Source: Flaccisagitta enflata
Lineage: Eukaryota; Chaetognatha; Sagittoidea; Aphragmophora
Length of the DNA: 64,000 nucleotides
Assembly: GCA_965153355.1 (NCBI GenBank)
Contig: OZ231128.1
Location: 12,834,001-12,898,000, forward strand
Direction: 5' to 3'
Shown: positions 55,690 to 64,000 of the stretch, piece by piece
Layout of the letters: each line of letters opens with the position of its first letter
How positions within the stretch are numbered: the first letter of the stretch is position 1
The notes under the pieces: generated by a model
Database searches by the model: none
Seen by the model: the letters and a program-made list of their open reading frames with translations, nothing else
What the model was told of the DNA's origin: nothing
Position numbers and translations under genes: made by a program

Positions 55690-55734
55690 CATACATACAT
55701 ACATACATACATAAATACATAAATACATACATAC
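55690..55734. repeat. (ATAC)n microsatellite
   Basis: About ten units of ATAC/ATAA. Confidence 0.93.
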
Positions 55735-55853
55735 TGTGTTCTACAGGACATCGCCCCCTTTGGGGCCGCTGCCCTGCTAACCATCACCGACAGTCACAAA
55801 CATACTAAGCAGGGCAACGGGTATCGCTGACCACATATTGCCCATGGGCGACC
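55735..55853 (-). mobile_element. Family A fragment, reverse orientation
   Basis: CTGTGTTCTACAGGACATCG, CCCCTTTGGGGCCGCTGCCC, GCAGGGCAACGGGTATCGCT and CCACATATTGCCCATGGGCG are family A blocks in complement order, followed directly by a (CTT)n array. Confidence 0.7.
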
Positions 55854-56060
55854 TGTTCTTCTTCTTCTTCTTCTTCTTCTTCTTCTTCTTCTTCTTCTTC
55901 TTCTTTTTTTTTCTTTTTCTTTTTCTTTTTGTTTTTGTTTTTGTTTTTGTTTTGTTTTAGTTTTTCTTTTTCTTTTTCTTTTTCTTTCTTTTTCTTCTTC
56001 GATTTTAAAAACCACAATAATTGCATTCTTTCATTGCCTCTTCTTCTTCTTCTTCTTCTT

Positions 56061-56091
<31 letters not shown>

Positions 56092-56165
56092 TTCTTTTTC
56101 TTCTTTTTCTTCTTCTTTTTCGTTTTCATCTTTCTCTCCGTCTTCTTCTTCCTCCCTCCCTCTTT
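55854..56165. repeat. (CTT)n and (CTTTTT)n arrays
   Basis: Two (CTT)n arrays (55,854-55,905 and 56,038-56,092) and a CTTTTT/GTTTTT stretch between them. The layout mirrors the (GAA)n-(GAAAAA)n array at 18,870-19,000. Confidence 0.93.
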
Positions 56166-56303
56166 CTTCTTTGTTCATGCCTTTCAATATCACTATTTTC
56201 ATGACTTGAAATTACCGATCAAGATTCGTGTCCTTTCGCGTGCGTGCATCCCCTTTCACATCAAATTATAGCGACATATTTGTTACAGTTTGGAACACAA
56301 CAA

Positions 56304-56486
56304 GGCCGGATACACGGCTACCCCAGTCGCGCGCGGGTGGGCAGGGGCCGTAATTGAAGTCACTTCATCATTTGGGCAGGTGCAGTGAGGCCAGAGACCG
56401 CAAAAACAAAAAAAAGTAAAGTGTGACGGATTTGGACGGATTCTGACCGACAGCGGGGTGTAGAGTCAGTGCAGCATGACTTTCAA
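56304..56486 (+). mobile_element. Family B element
   Basis: AAGGCCGGATACACGGCTAC start, CAGTCGCGCGCGGGTGGGCAG, GGGCCGTAATTGAAGTCACT, GTGACGGATTTGGACGGATT, then GCGGGGTGTAGAG and a weaker terminal hairpin AGTCAGTGCAGCATGACT with a 5-bp stem (56,464-56,481). Confidence 0.75.
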
Positions 56487-56637
56487 ATAAGGCCGGATAT
56501 TAATGGCGATCCAGTCGCGACGGCCACAGGAGCATTAATGCGAAACCGCCGAATTCAGAAATGTGACGGACCGACGGACCTACCGACATACCGACCGACA
56601 CGGCAAGGTGTAGAGTCGCGTGTCCGCGACTAAAAAG
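56487..56637 (+). mobile_element. Family B element, tandem to the previous copy
   Basis: AAGGCCGGATATTAATGGCG start, shorter body, GTGACGGACCGACGGACC and CGACC units, GGTGTAGAG and the hairpin AGTCGCGTGTCCGCGACT (56,614-56,631), followed by AAAAA. Confidence 0.78.
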
Positions 56638-56891
56638 AGATGTTTACTTTGGACACTGTTTCGTTATCATCGTGAAATTAAGAGGTGCATGATTAGAGCC
56701 CAGTCTACCTGAAAAGAAATTTCAACATGATCTTTGCAGATCGTCATTGTATTGGGAAAATGTCAGTATTAAAGCGAAAAAAAGTCTTTTTTTTTTGTTT
56801 TTTTTCCCCACCACCACCAAGTCGTAAACTGAACTGACAATGAAGGATGAAAAATAGTCCAGGAATTCTATCTTTTTTCAACTTATTAATA
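56638..56891. other. Short intergenic segment
   Basis: No gene or repeat recognised apart from T- and C-runs at about 56,787-56,810. Confidence 0.45.
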
Positions 56892-59800
56892 CAGTACCGG
56901 AATCAAAGAACTGGTGATAAGGAGGGAAGCCATATCTCTCCAATTACAAGGATATGAGATCTGAAATTTTTCTGTGGTGTGCACCTATAGTACCCCCACC
57001 CCCCGTAAGGGTTTGGAGCTGTTCCGGGCGTTTTTTGTTTTTGGTTGTCAAAAATTTTTTATTTCTTAAAATCACTATTGTAGGCCAAAAAATTCGTTTC
57101 AAAACTTTATTTTTATGATACATGTAGTCAATACCTAGAGCTACAAATTTCATTTTTTGAAAAATATTTTTGGCCAATTTTTAAGGGAATGGCACTAAAA
57201 AAACAAAAATTTCAAAAAAATGAAAAATTGCTATATTTTCTAAAAAAATTGGCTTAGCATAATGATTTTTGGCATGGAAGTAGTCCTGAGAACCTTTCAT
57301 GTGTATGCAAAATTTCAACTCCCATACTTGAATTTTAAAGAAGTTATGGGATTTTGAAATTTTGATAATTTTTGGTAAAAAACATTTTTTCTTATAAAAT
57401 CTTTTTTTGTGAACCATTTTTCATGAAATTTCATAGACAAACAAAGTAATCGATATTTTTTTGCTTCCAAAAAAAATTTGGGCACTGCCACCCCTTAAAA
57501 AAATTTTTTTTTCTCAAAAATTTAAAATTGGCTATTTTTCTAGGTTGAATAAAAACTGTTCCTGTTATCCGATCAACTTCATTTTTTGAGGGATTATCAA
57601 CCTACATCTGCAGTAACTATGTTTCAAATTTCAAGTAAATCGGATAATTCGTTCCGGAGATATTCAAGTTCAAAGTGGAAAAGGCGAGCTAAAATCACTG
57701 TTTCTGTGGTATTTAAATGATAAGTCTTTATTGACGGTTAGCTACAAGTGTCTCAAAAAGGTAATGTTTAATCAATATGTTGCGAAAATTGTTGCAAATA
57801 GGTGTGGAATATGTCCCTGCAGCATAACCAACCAAAATTTTTTTGATTTCACAGTCTCTAAATAAAAAGGCACCAAAAAAACTGCTAAAAATGTTTTTTT
57901 TTGCATTTTTTGCCACATTTTCAGGGTGTGACGCATATAAAACAACATCCCCATCCCCAAATTTTTTGTGGCATAGTAATCCATGATAGGACAGATGTCC
58001 CCCCAAAAATTTATTTATTTCTGTCACGCTTTAAGCACAAAAATTTTGGTTTAAAATAGCAAAAAATGCAATTTTTTGAATTTTTTAAGCTGTTTTTGGG
58101 GTGTTATGCATATTAAATGACATCCCCATCCCCAAATTTCTTGTGGCATAGTAGTCCATGATAGGACAGATGTCCCACCCAAAATTTATTCATTTCCGTC
58201 ACGCTTTAAGCATAAAAATTTCGGTTAAAAATGGCAAAAAATGCGATTTTTTGAATTTTTTAAGCTGTTTTTGGGGTGTAATGCATGTTAAACGACATCC
58301 CCATCTCCAAATTTTTTGTGGCGTAGTAGTCCATGATAGGACAGATGTCCCCCCAAAAATTTGTTCATTTCCGTCACGCTTTGAGCATAAACATTTTGTT
58401 AAAAATGGCAAAAAATGCGATTTTTTGTATTTTTAAGCTGTTTTGGGGTGTAATGCATATTAAACGACATCCCCATCTCCAAACTTTTGTGCCACAGTAG
58501 TCCATGATAGGACAGATGTCCCCAAAAATTGATTCATTTCCGTCACCTTTAAGCACAAAAAATTTAGAATGGGGATGTCGTTTTAATATGCATTCACCCA
58601 AAAACAGTTTAGAAATTCAAAAATCACATTTTTGACATTTCAAACAAAATTTTGTGCTAAAGCGTGGAAATGAATAATTTTTGGGGACATCTGTCCTATC
58701 ATGGACTACTATGCCAAAAAGTTTGGGGATGGATGTCGTTTGTATAGCTTAAAACAGCTAAAATAATTCAAATCACATTTTGCCATTTTAAACAAAAATT
58801 TTGTGCTAAAAGCATGACAAAATGAATAAATTTTGAGGGGACATCTGTCCTATCATGGACTACTATGCCACAAGAATTTGGGGATAGGGATGTCGTTTAA
58901 TACATTACACCCAAGAACAACTCAAAAATTCAAAAAATTTTTTAACATTAATCAAAATTTTTGTGCTTAAAACGTGACGGATGAATAATTTTTGGGGACA
59001 TCTGTCCTATCATGGTTACAAGTTTGGGATGGGGATGTTGTTTAATATGCATTACACCCAAAAACAGCTTAAAAATTAAAAAAGTCGCATTTTGCCATTT
59101 TAAATCAAAATTTTGTGTAAAGCGTGAGGAAATAGAAAACAATTTTGGGGACATCTTTCCTATCATGGACTACTATGCCACAAAAAATTTGGGGATGGGG
59201 ATGTCGTTTAATATGCATTACACCCCAAAAACAGCTTTAAAAATTCAAAAAATCGCATTTTTTGCTATTTTAAACTAAAATTTTTTTGCTCAAAGCGTGA
59301 CGGAAGTGAATAAATTTTTGGGGGGACATCTGTCCTATCATGGACTACTATGCCACAGAAAGATTGGATGGAGATGTTGTTTAATATGCGTTACACCCCA
59401 AAAATGTGGCAAAAAATGCCCAAAAAAGGCATTTTTGGCGTTTTTTTGGTGCCTTTTTTAGAGATTTTAAAATCCAAAAATTTTGGTTGGTTATGCTGCA
59501 GGGACATATTCAACACCTATTTGCAACAGTTTTTAAGTGACTTTATTCATATCGATTAAACGTTACCTTTTTGAGACACTTGTAGCTAACCGTCAATGAA
59601 GACTCATCATAAAAATACCACAGAAACAGTGATTTTAGCCCGCCCTTTCTACTTTGAACTTGAATATCTCCAGAACGAATTATCCGATTCACTTGAAATT
59701 TGAAACATAGTTACTGCAGATGTAGGTTGATAATCCCTTAAAAAATGAAGTTGATCGGATAACAGGAACAGTTTTTATTCAACCTAGAAAAATAGCCAAT

Positions 59801-60436
59801 TTTGGCAATTTTTGAGAAAAAAAAATTTTTTAAGGGGTGGCAGTGCCCAAATCTTTTTTGGAAGCAAAAAAATATCGATTACTTTGTTTGTCTAAGAAAT
59901 TTCATGAAAAATGGTTCACAAAAAAAAAATTTATAAAAAAAAATGTTTTTTACCAAAAAATATCAAAATTTCAAAATCCCATAACTTCTTTAAAATTCAA
60001 GTATGGGAGTTGAAATTTTGCATACACATGAAAGGTTCTCAGGACTACTTCCATGCCAAAAATTATTATGCTTAGCCAATTATTTTAGAAAATACAGCAA
60101 TTTTTCATTTTTTTGAAATTTTTGTTTTTTTAGTGCCATTCCCTTAAAAATTGGCCAAAAATATTTTTCAAAAAATGAAATTTGTAGCTCTGGGTATTGA
60201 CTACATGTATCATAAAAATAAAATTTTGAAACAAATTTTTAGGCCTACAATAGTGATTTTAAGAAATAAAAAATTTTTGACGACCAAAAACAAAAAATGC
60301 CTGGAACAGCTCCAAACCCTTACGGGGGGTGGGGGTACTATAGGTGCACACCACAGAAAAATTTCAGATCTCATATCCTTGTAATTGGAGAGATATGGCT
60401 TCCCTCCTTATCACCAGTTCTTTGATTCCGGTACTG
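56892..60436. mobile_element. Giant foldback element, 3.5 kb, TA-flanked
   Basis: The left end CAGTACCGGAATCAAAGAAC and the right end GTTCTTTGATTCCGGTACTG are exact complements. Each is bounded by TA (56,890-56,891 and 60,437-60,438), the target pattern of Tc1/mariner-type or Merlin-free TA inserters. High arm similarity extends inward through GATATGAGATCTGAAATTTT and CACCTATAGTACCCCCACCC to the axis near 58,660. Each arm contains about four tandem copies of an AT-rich unit of roughly 170-180 bp (with CATGATAGGACAGATGTCCC), facing each other across the axis. There is no transposase and no credible ORF. Confidence 0.9.
57950..59340. repeat. Inverted sets of a 170-180-bp tandem repeat
   Basis: The motif CCATGATAGGACAGATGTCC recurs at about 57,982, 58,160, 58,331 and 58,501 on the left. 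Its complement GGACATCTGTCCTATCATGG recurs on the right at about 58,685, 58,840, 58,998 and 59,325 (a variant at 59,147). Copies near the axis carry more deletions. Confidence 0.85.
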
Positions 60437-60439
60437 TAC

Positions 60440-60496
60440 AAAACGTAGCGTGCGGGTGGGCGGGGGCTGTATTTGAGGTCCGTAGACCATTTGGGC
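60440..60496 (+). mobile_element. Family B 5-prime fragment abutting the giant foldback
   Basis: GTGCGGGTGGGCGGGGGCTGTATTTGAGGTCC..CATTTGGGCAGGAG matches the body of the copies at 56,304 and 62,108. The foldback appears to have inserted into or beside a family B copy. Confidence 0.6.
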
Positions 60497-60546
60497 AGGA
60501 GTATTGAGTATTGAGTATTGAGTATTGAGTATTGAGTATTGAGTAG
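60497..60546. repeat. 7-bp tandem repeat (TATTGAG)n
   Basis: Six to seven units of TATTGAG. Confidence 0.93.
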
Positions 60547-60615
60547 TGACAAAAATGTTTCAGACAGCGCCCCCTTAAGGGCCGATAACCTTTGTTTTCA
60601 TATATATCAAACGCG

Positions 60616-60700
60616 GCTTTTTTAGGTGCGACAAAGCACCTCTATAACTGGCTGTGTCCATTGTTTGGTCTGTTGGTCTGTCGGCTAACGCATTCATTCG
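60616..60700 (-). mobile_element. Family B 3-prime end, reverse orientation
   Basis: The minus strand reads ACCAAACAATGGACACAGCC, AGTTATAGAG and the hairpin AGGTGCTTTGTCGCACCT (60,624-60,641) with a 6-bp stem, followed by AAAAAA. It belongs to the GGTGC-stem subfamily seen at 4,931 and 5,103. Confidence 0.68.
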
Positions 60701-60763
60701 ACGATCCACACGTCGCACTTTATTGGCCTACTGGCCTTGTTTTCCATTGTTAAGATAGTACAA

Positions 60764-60852
60764 ATCATCATCATCATCATCCTCATCATCATCATTATCA
60801 TCATCCTCATTATCATCATCATCATCCTCCTCATCATCATCATCATCATCAG

Positions 60853-60899
<47 letters not shown>

Positions 60900-60901
60900 C
60901 T

Positions 60902-60949
<48 letters not shown>

Positions 60950-61005
60950 GTCGTCCTCATCGTCATTATCATCATCATCATAGTCGTCGTCGTCGCCGTT
61001 GTCGT

Positions 61006-61028
<23 letters not shown>
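60764..61028. repeat. (ATC)n and (GTC)n trinucleotide array
   Basis: About 190 bp of ATC with CTC/TTA variants, then GTC units. The minus frame reads as Asp runs. Confidence 0.95.
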
Positions 61029-61036
<8 letters not shown>

Positions 61037-61880
61037 ATATGACCAGGAAATCGTGAAAAATAATACATTGTTTACAGAAATATAGGAAATATGGAACCGG
61101 GGGACATGAAAATAAAATTTGTCCACAGTTTTTAACTTCTAGTGAACAACATGCTTCAGCCCTCGGTTTTTCACTAATCAAGCGAGCACAATGCTTGATG
61201 ATACCTACACATCAGAGATAAAAGATAATTATGAACAATTTCCTTTGTTCATTTTTAGTCCTGGCGCTTTAAAATTAGAAATACTTGCCCAATCGAGCTC
61301 ATGATAGGAATTCCAAATCTGCATGTTGTTCTTTACAACTAGGACGGCGGTCTTAACTTTTCTCTTTTCCGTTTAAGAAAAAACAAAATATGAAAAAAAG
61401 ATCTGATGATCCTATTATAAGGAGGTTATCTAGGCAACGAGTGTGGGAGCTTTTCCCTAATGAATGATAAATCAACCGAATGCCACGAGGGTAAGTCAAA
61501 ATCATGCAAAAAAGCGGTGTAAAAAGTCTTTCTCGGTTTTAGCTAGAGAAATGGTATTTGTATGTTACCCAATCTAATATTGTGTTACTTAAGGAAGACA
61601 AAGAAAAATTCCGAATTTTTAAAATATAGCTGAGTAATTTTGGAATTTGGAGCAAAAATCGCATCAAAATCGGATTTTGCGCACTGCTGCGCATTGCGTA
61701 CATGTGTTAACTTTGCCGATTGAAAATTCTATGCTTGTGCGGTGGCGAACCTTTTGCGCGCGCAGACAATTTCGGCTTTTCATACATGGAACTTGCGCTG
61801 ATATACTTTTTATTAAAATACCAGCAACTATGAACAAAAGTATACACTCCAGCATATCATTGGAAAGCTTATGACTCGGG
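61029..61880. other. Intergenic DNA without a supported gene
   Basis: AT-rich unique DNA with short frames only. Confidence 0.45.
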
Positions 61881-62470
61881 GGATGCAATGGTACATACCA
61901 CGCGCTTGCTCATAAGTGAGCGAGCATGTCTATAACTGAGCACACATGTTCAATAATGAGCGTAAACAGTTTTTCGAGCAACTTAACGCATTTTAGAGTA
62001 AGTCGGCAAAAATTGTGTTCCCATTTTCGCATCATTGAGCAAGTTTGCTCAAAAATGAGGGAGTTTTTTGGAAAATACGCAAAGATTCCAAAGAATCCTC
62101 AAATACACGGATACACGGCTACCCCAGTCGCGTGCGGGGGGCAGGGGCCGTATTTGAGGTCACTTGATCATGTGGGCAGGAGCAGTGAGGCCAAAAACCG
62201 CAAAAACTCCAAAGAAGTAAAGTGTGATGGACCAACAGACCGACGGACGGACCGACGGACGGACGGACCGACAAAGCGGGGTGTAGAGTCGCGTAGCACG
62301 CGACTAAAAATTAAAACTAGTCCCCCTCTTCATGTAAGTACAAACCGATTAAGTTTTCCAACAAGCTCAAGATAAACGAGTTTGCTCAAAAGAAGCGAGT
62401 AGGCACAAATGAGTGAGTTGGCTCAAAATATGCGATTTAGCTCTTAATTCACGATTTAGCTAAAAAAAAA
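61881..62470. repeat. Scattered GCTCA(N)ATGAGC-type motifs around a family B copy
   Basis: Many short imperfect palindromes of the kind GCTCATAAGTGAGC, CTGAGCACACATGTTCA, AATGAGCGTAAAC, TTGCTCAAAAATGAGG, GCTCAAAAGAAGCGAGT and GGCTCAAAATATGCG lie on both sides of 62,100-62,310. Spacing is irregular, roughly 20-30 bp. Confidence 0.55.
62100..62312 (+). mobile_element. Family B element, near complete
   Basis: GGATACACGGCTACCCCAGTCGCGTG, GGGGCAGGGGCCGTATTTGAGG, CTTGATCATGTGGGCAGGAGC, AAAGTGTGATGGACC, a GACC/GGAC tract, CAAAGCGGGGTGTAGAG and the hairpin AGTCGCGTAGCACGCGACT (62,287-62,305), followed by AAAAA. Confidence 0.8.
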
Positions 62471-63264
62471 GTAAGATGATTAAGAGTGGGCAAAGTCTTT
62501 CAAAACAAGAGATTGAATACATCCGTTTCTGTGATATACACACGATAAGGTAAAGGGAGAGGATCATATAGACCCAGAATAAGCCCAACCGGGCAACGAT
62601 GCTTCGGGATTGTGTTTCTGTATGTGTTGAACATGTGATATATATAGAGACAGATGGACGAACAGACAGTTAAAACGATTGAGTGATCAAGGAGGCACTC
62701 AAAACATAAAACGTGTAATTTAAAATACACGGCGTCCAGGAACAAACCCTAGGTCTAAAAAAATGGTCAAGACTCCTGACCTGGGGAAATGTCTTTTTTG
62801 ATGCAGTAGCTACAAATTAATGGTAAAAATAAAAAAATCTGCTTAGAAATATAGAATTGATGGTCAAATAATAACCAAAAAAGGCATTTTTCAGCATATT
62901 TTAGATTAAGAATTATATTCATAGCTTCTAAAAGTATGTAGAAATGTATGAAAAGTTTAGCTACAGTGGTTGCACTAATACTTTTACCTTCTTCAGTTTG
63001 TTTAGAGTGATTTTCCAATAATCGAAACAAAAAAATGCTAAAAACTTTTGTAAAATAACTTTTTTTTTGTTATTTTTTGCTATCTTTAAGCTCTAATCTA
63101 TCAAATATTTCTTAAAACTAGCTGAATTATATTCCAGCATGTGTATCTCAACAATATTTATACACTTTTCATAGTCTTCAAGAATTCTAAAGAAGTAATT
63201 GTAAAAATAGGCTGAAAAAAAATCAATCTGATAGTTTGAAATAGTTTTTGTAGTTTTTATCTTT
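62471..63264. other. Intergenic DNA without a supported gene
   Basis: Two minus-strand frames of 81 and 87 codons exist with no recognised domain. Confidence 0.45.
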
Positions 63265-64000
63265 AAAAACAACCCTCTACAGCTGAGTTTCCTACGATTC
63301 TAAGAAACGTAGGAATCTGGGTTAGAAAGCTTAGGATTCTAAGTTTCCTAACCAAATTTTCAATGGGAAATTGAATTTTTCTCATTTTAATCCAGAAAGC
63401 GCCCCTTCAATTTTTCCAATTTTTTGGGTGGTGTCTAACAACGGGAAGACATCCTGATGCCATAGAATAATAGCGTCGCCACTCTACTCTAAGTTGGTGG
63501 AAAAAGTGAAAGAAAAATTTTAACCTAGGTTTCTTACGTTTCTAGGTTTTCTAAGAAGATTTTGCATAGGTTTCTTAGAATTCTAGGTTTTCCAAGATAA
63601 ACAATGTCAGCGAAAATGAAAATCTTTTCTAACAAAAAAGTGAATCAACCAATGAAAGGAGCAACAGCTGTACAAGGAAGACAAAATTTCTATTCTTGCC
63701 TTTATTGTAAATCCTTGGAAATCTAGAATTCTAAGAAACATAAGCAACATTTTCCTAGAAAACCTAGAAACCTAAGAAACGTAGGTAGGATTTTTTCATT
63801 CACATTTTTTATCTATTTACAGCGGAGTGGCGATGCTATTCTTTTATGGCATCTGGATGTTGTGCCATCATGGACAATCACCCAAGAAAGGAGAAAAATC
63901 AAAGCAGCGCTTTTTGGGTTATAATGAAAAGACTCACTTTCCCTTTGTAAAATCAGCTAGGAAACCTAGAAACGTAAGCTTTCTAACCCAGAATCCTAGG
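63265..64000. mobile_element. Foldback element running to the window edge
   Basis: The left arm (63,300-63,590) is complementary to the right arm (63,715-64,000). AATCTGGGTTAGAAAGCTTA at 63,313 pairs with its complement at 63,979-63,995. The AAAGCGCC..CTTCAATTTTTCC block pairs with that near 63,910, and GATGCCATAGAATAATAGCG pairs with that near 63,840. Repeated AAACCTAGAA/TTCTAGGTTT motifs lie near the centre. The right boundary is cut by the window. Confidence 0.8.

Noticed and set aside
56892-60436. Open frames of 60-99 codons inside the giant foldback
   Set aside because: They are short, Lys/Phe/Ile-rich products of AT-rich tandem repeats. They recur in both arms because the arms are complementary.

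Overview
The window looks like intergenic or heterochromatin-like DNA from an animal-type nuclear genome. It is crowded with very long pure microsatellites, minisatellites and transposable elements. It holds an interstitial run of the animal-type telomere repeat (CCCTAA), non-LTR and LTR retrotransposon remains, and no bacterial-style operons, rRNA or tRNA genes, or confidently recognisable host genes. I cannot name the species. Most long open frames here are translated microsatellites (Ser-Leu, Arg-Glu, Cys-Val, Thr-His, Lys-Glu runs) and are not genes.

Layout. 0-14 kb: (GA), (CA), (GAAA) and (TC) arrays, two palindromic foldback elements, a TIR element present twice, several copies of a small dispersed family (called family B here) that ends in a short hairpin, and a 0.63 kb (TC) array. 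14-20 kb: TIR elements of family A (one nested in another), a telomere-like tract next to a broken non-LTR reverse transcriptase, a 78-bp minisatellite, and a foldback flanked by TA on one side. 20-39 kb: more microsatellites, a repeated 190-bp A-tailed element, a 102-108-bp minisatellite, and more family A, family B and foldback copies.

39.99-49.60 kb: the best-defined object is a complete 9.6 kb LTR retrotransposon on the minus strand. It has 510-bp LTRs about 99 percent alike by eye, TG...CA ends, a 4-bp target duplication, a primer binding site and a polypurine tract, and it sits inside a (TATG)n array. Its coding layout is unusual. No full pol is visible. A short stand-alone RNase H-like ORF lies upstream of a Gag-like ORF, and each of the two is preceded by the same predicted stem-loop, once before RNase H and three times in tandem before Gag. 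The element also carries a hAT-type MITE with a perfect 8-bp duplication and a 1.5 kb foldback lodged in an Asp-rich ORF.

49.6-64 kb: further microsatellites, family A and B copies, a 3.5 kb near-complete palindrome with TA-flanked ends and inverted sets of tandem repeats (56.89-60.44 kb), and the start of another foldback that runs to the window edge.

The main candidates for something new are: (1) the LTR element with reordered ORFs and repeated stem-loops; (2) family B, whose terminal hairpin keeps pairing while its stem sequence changes between copies; (3) the number of large foldback elements in one region.
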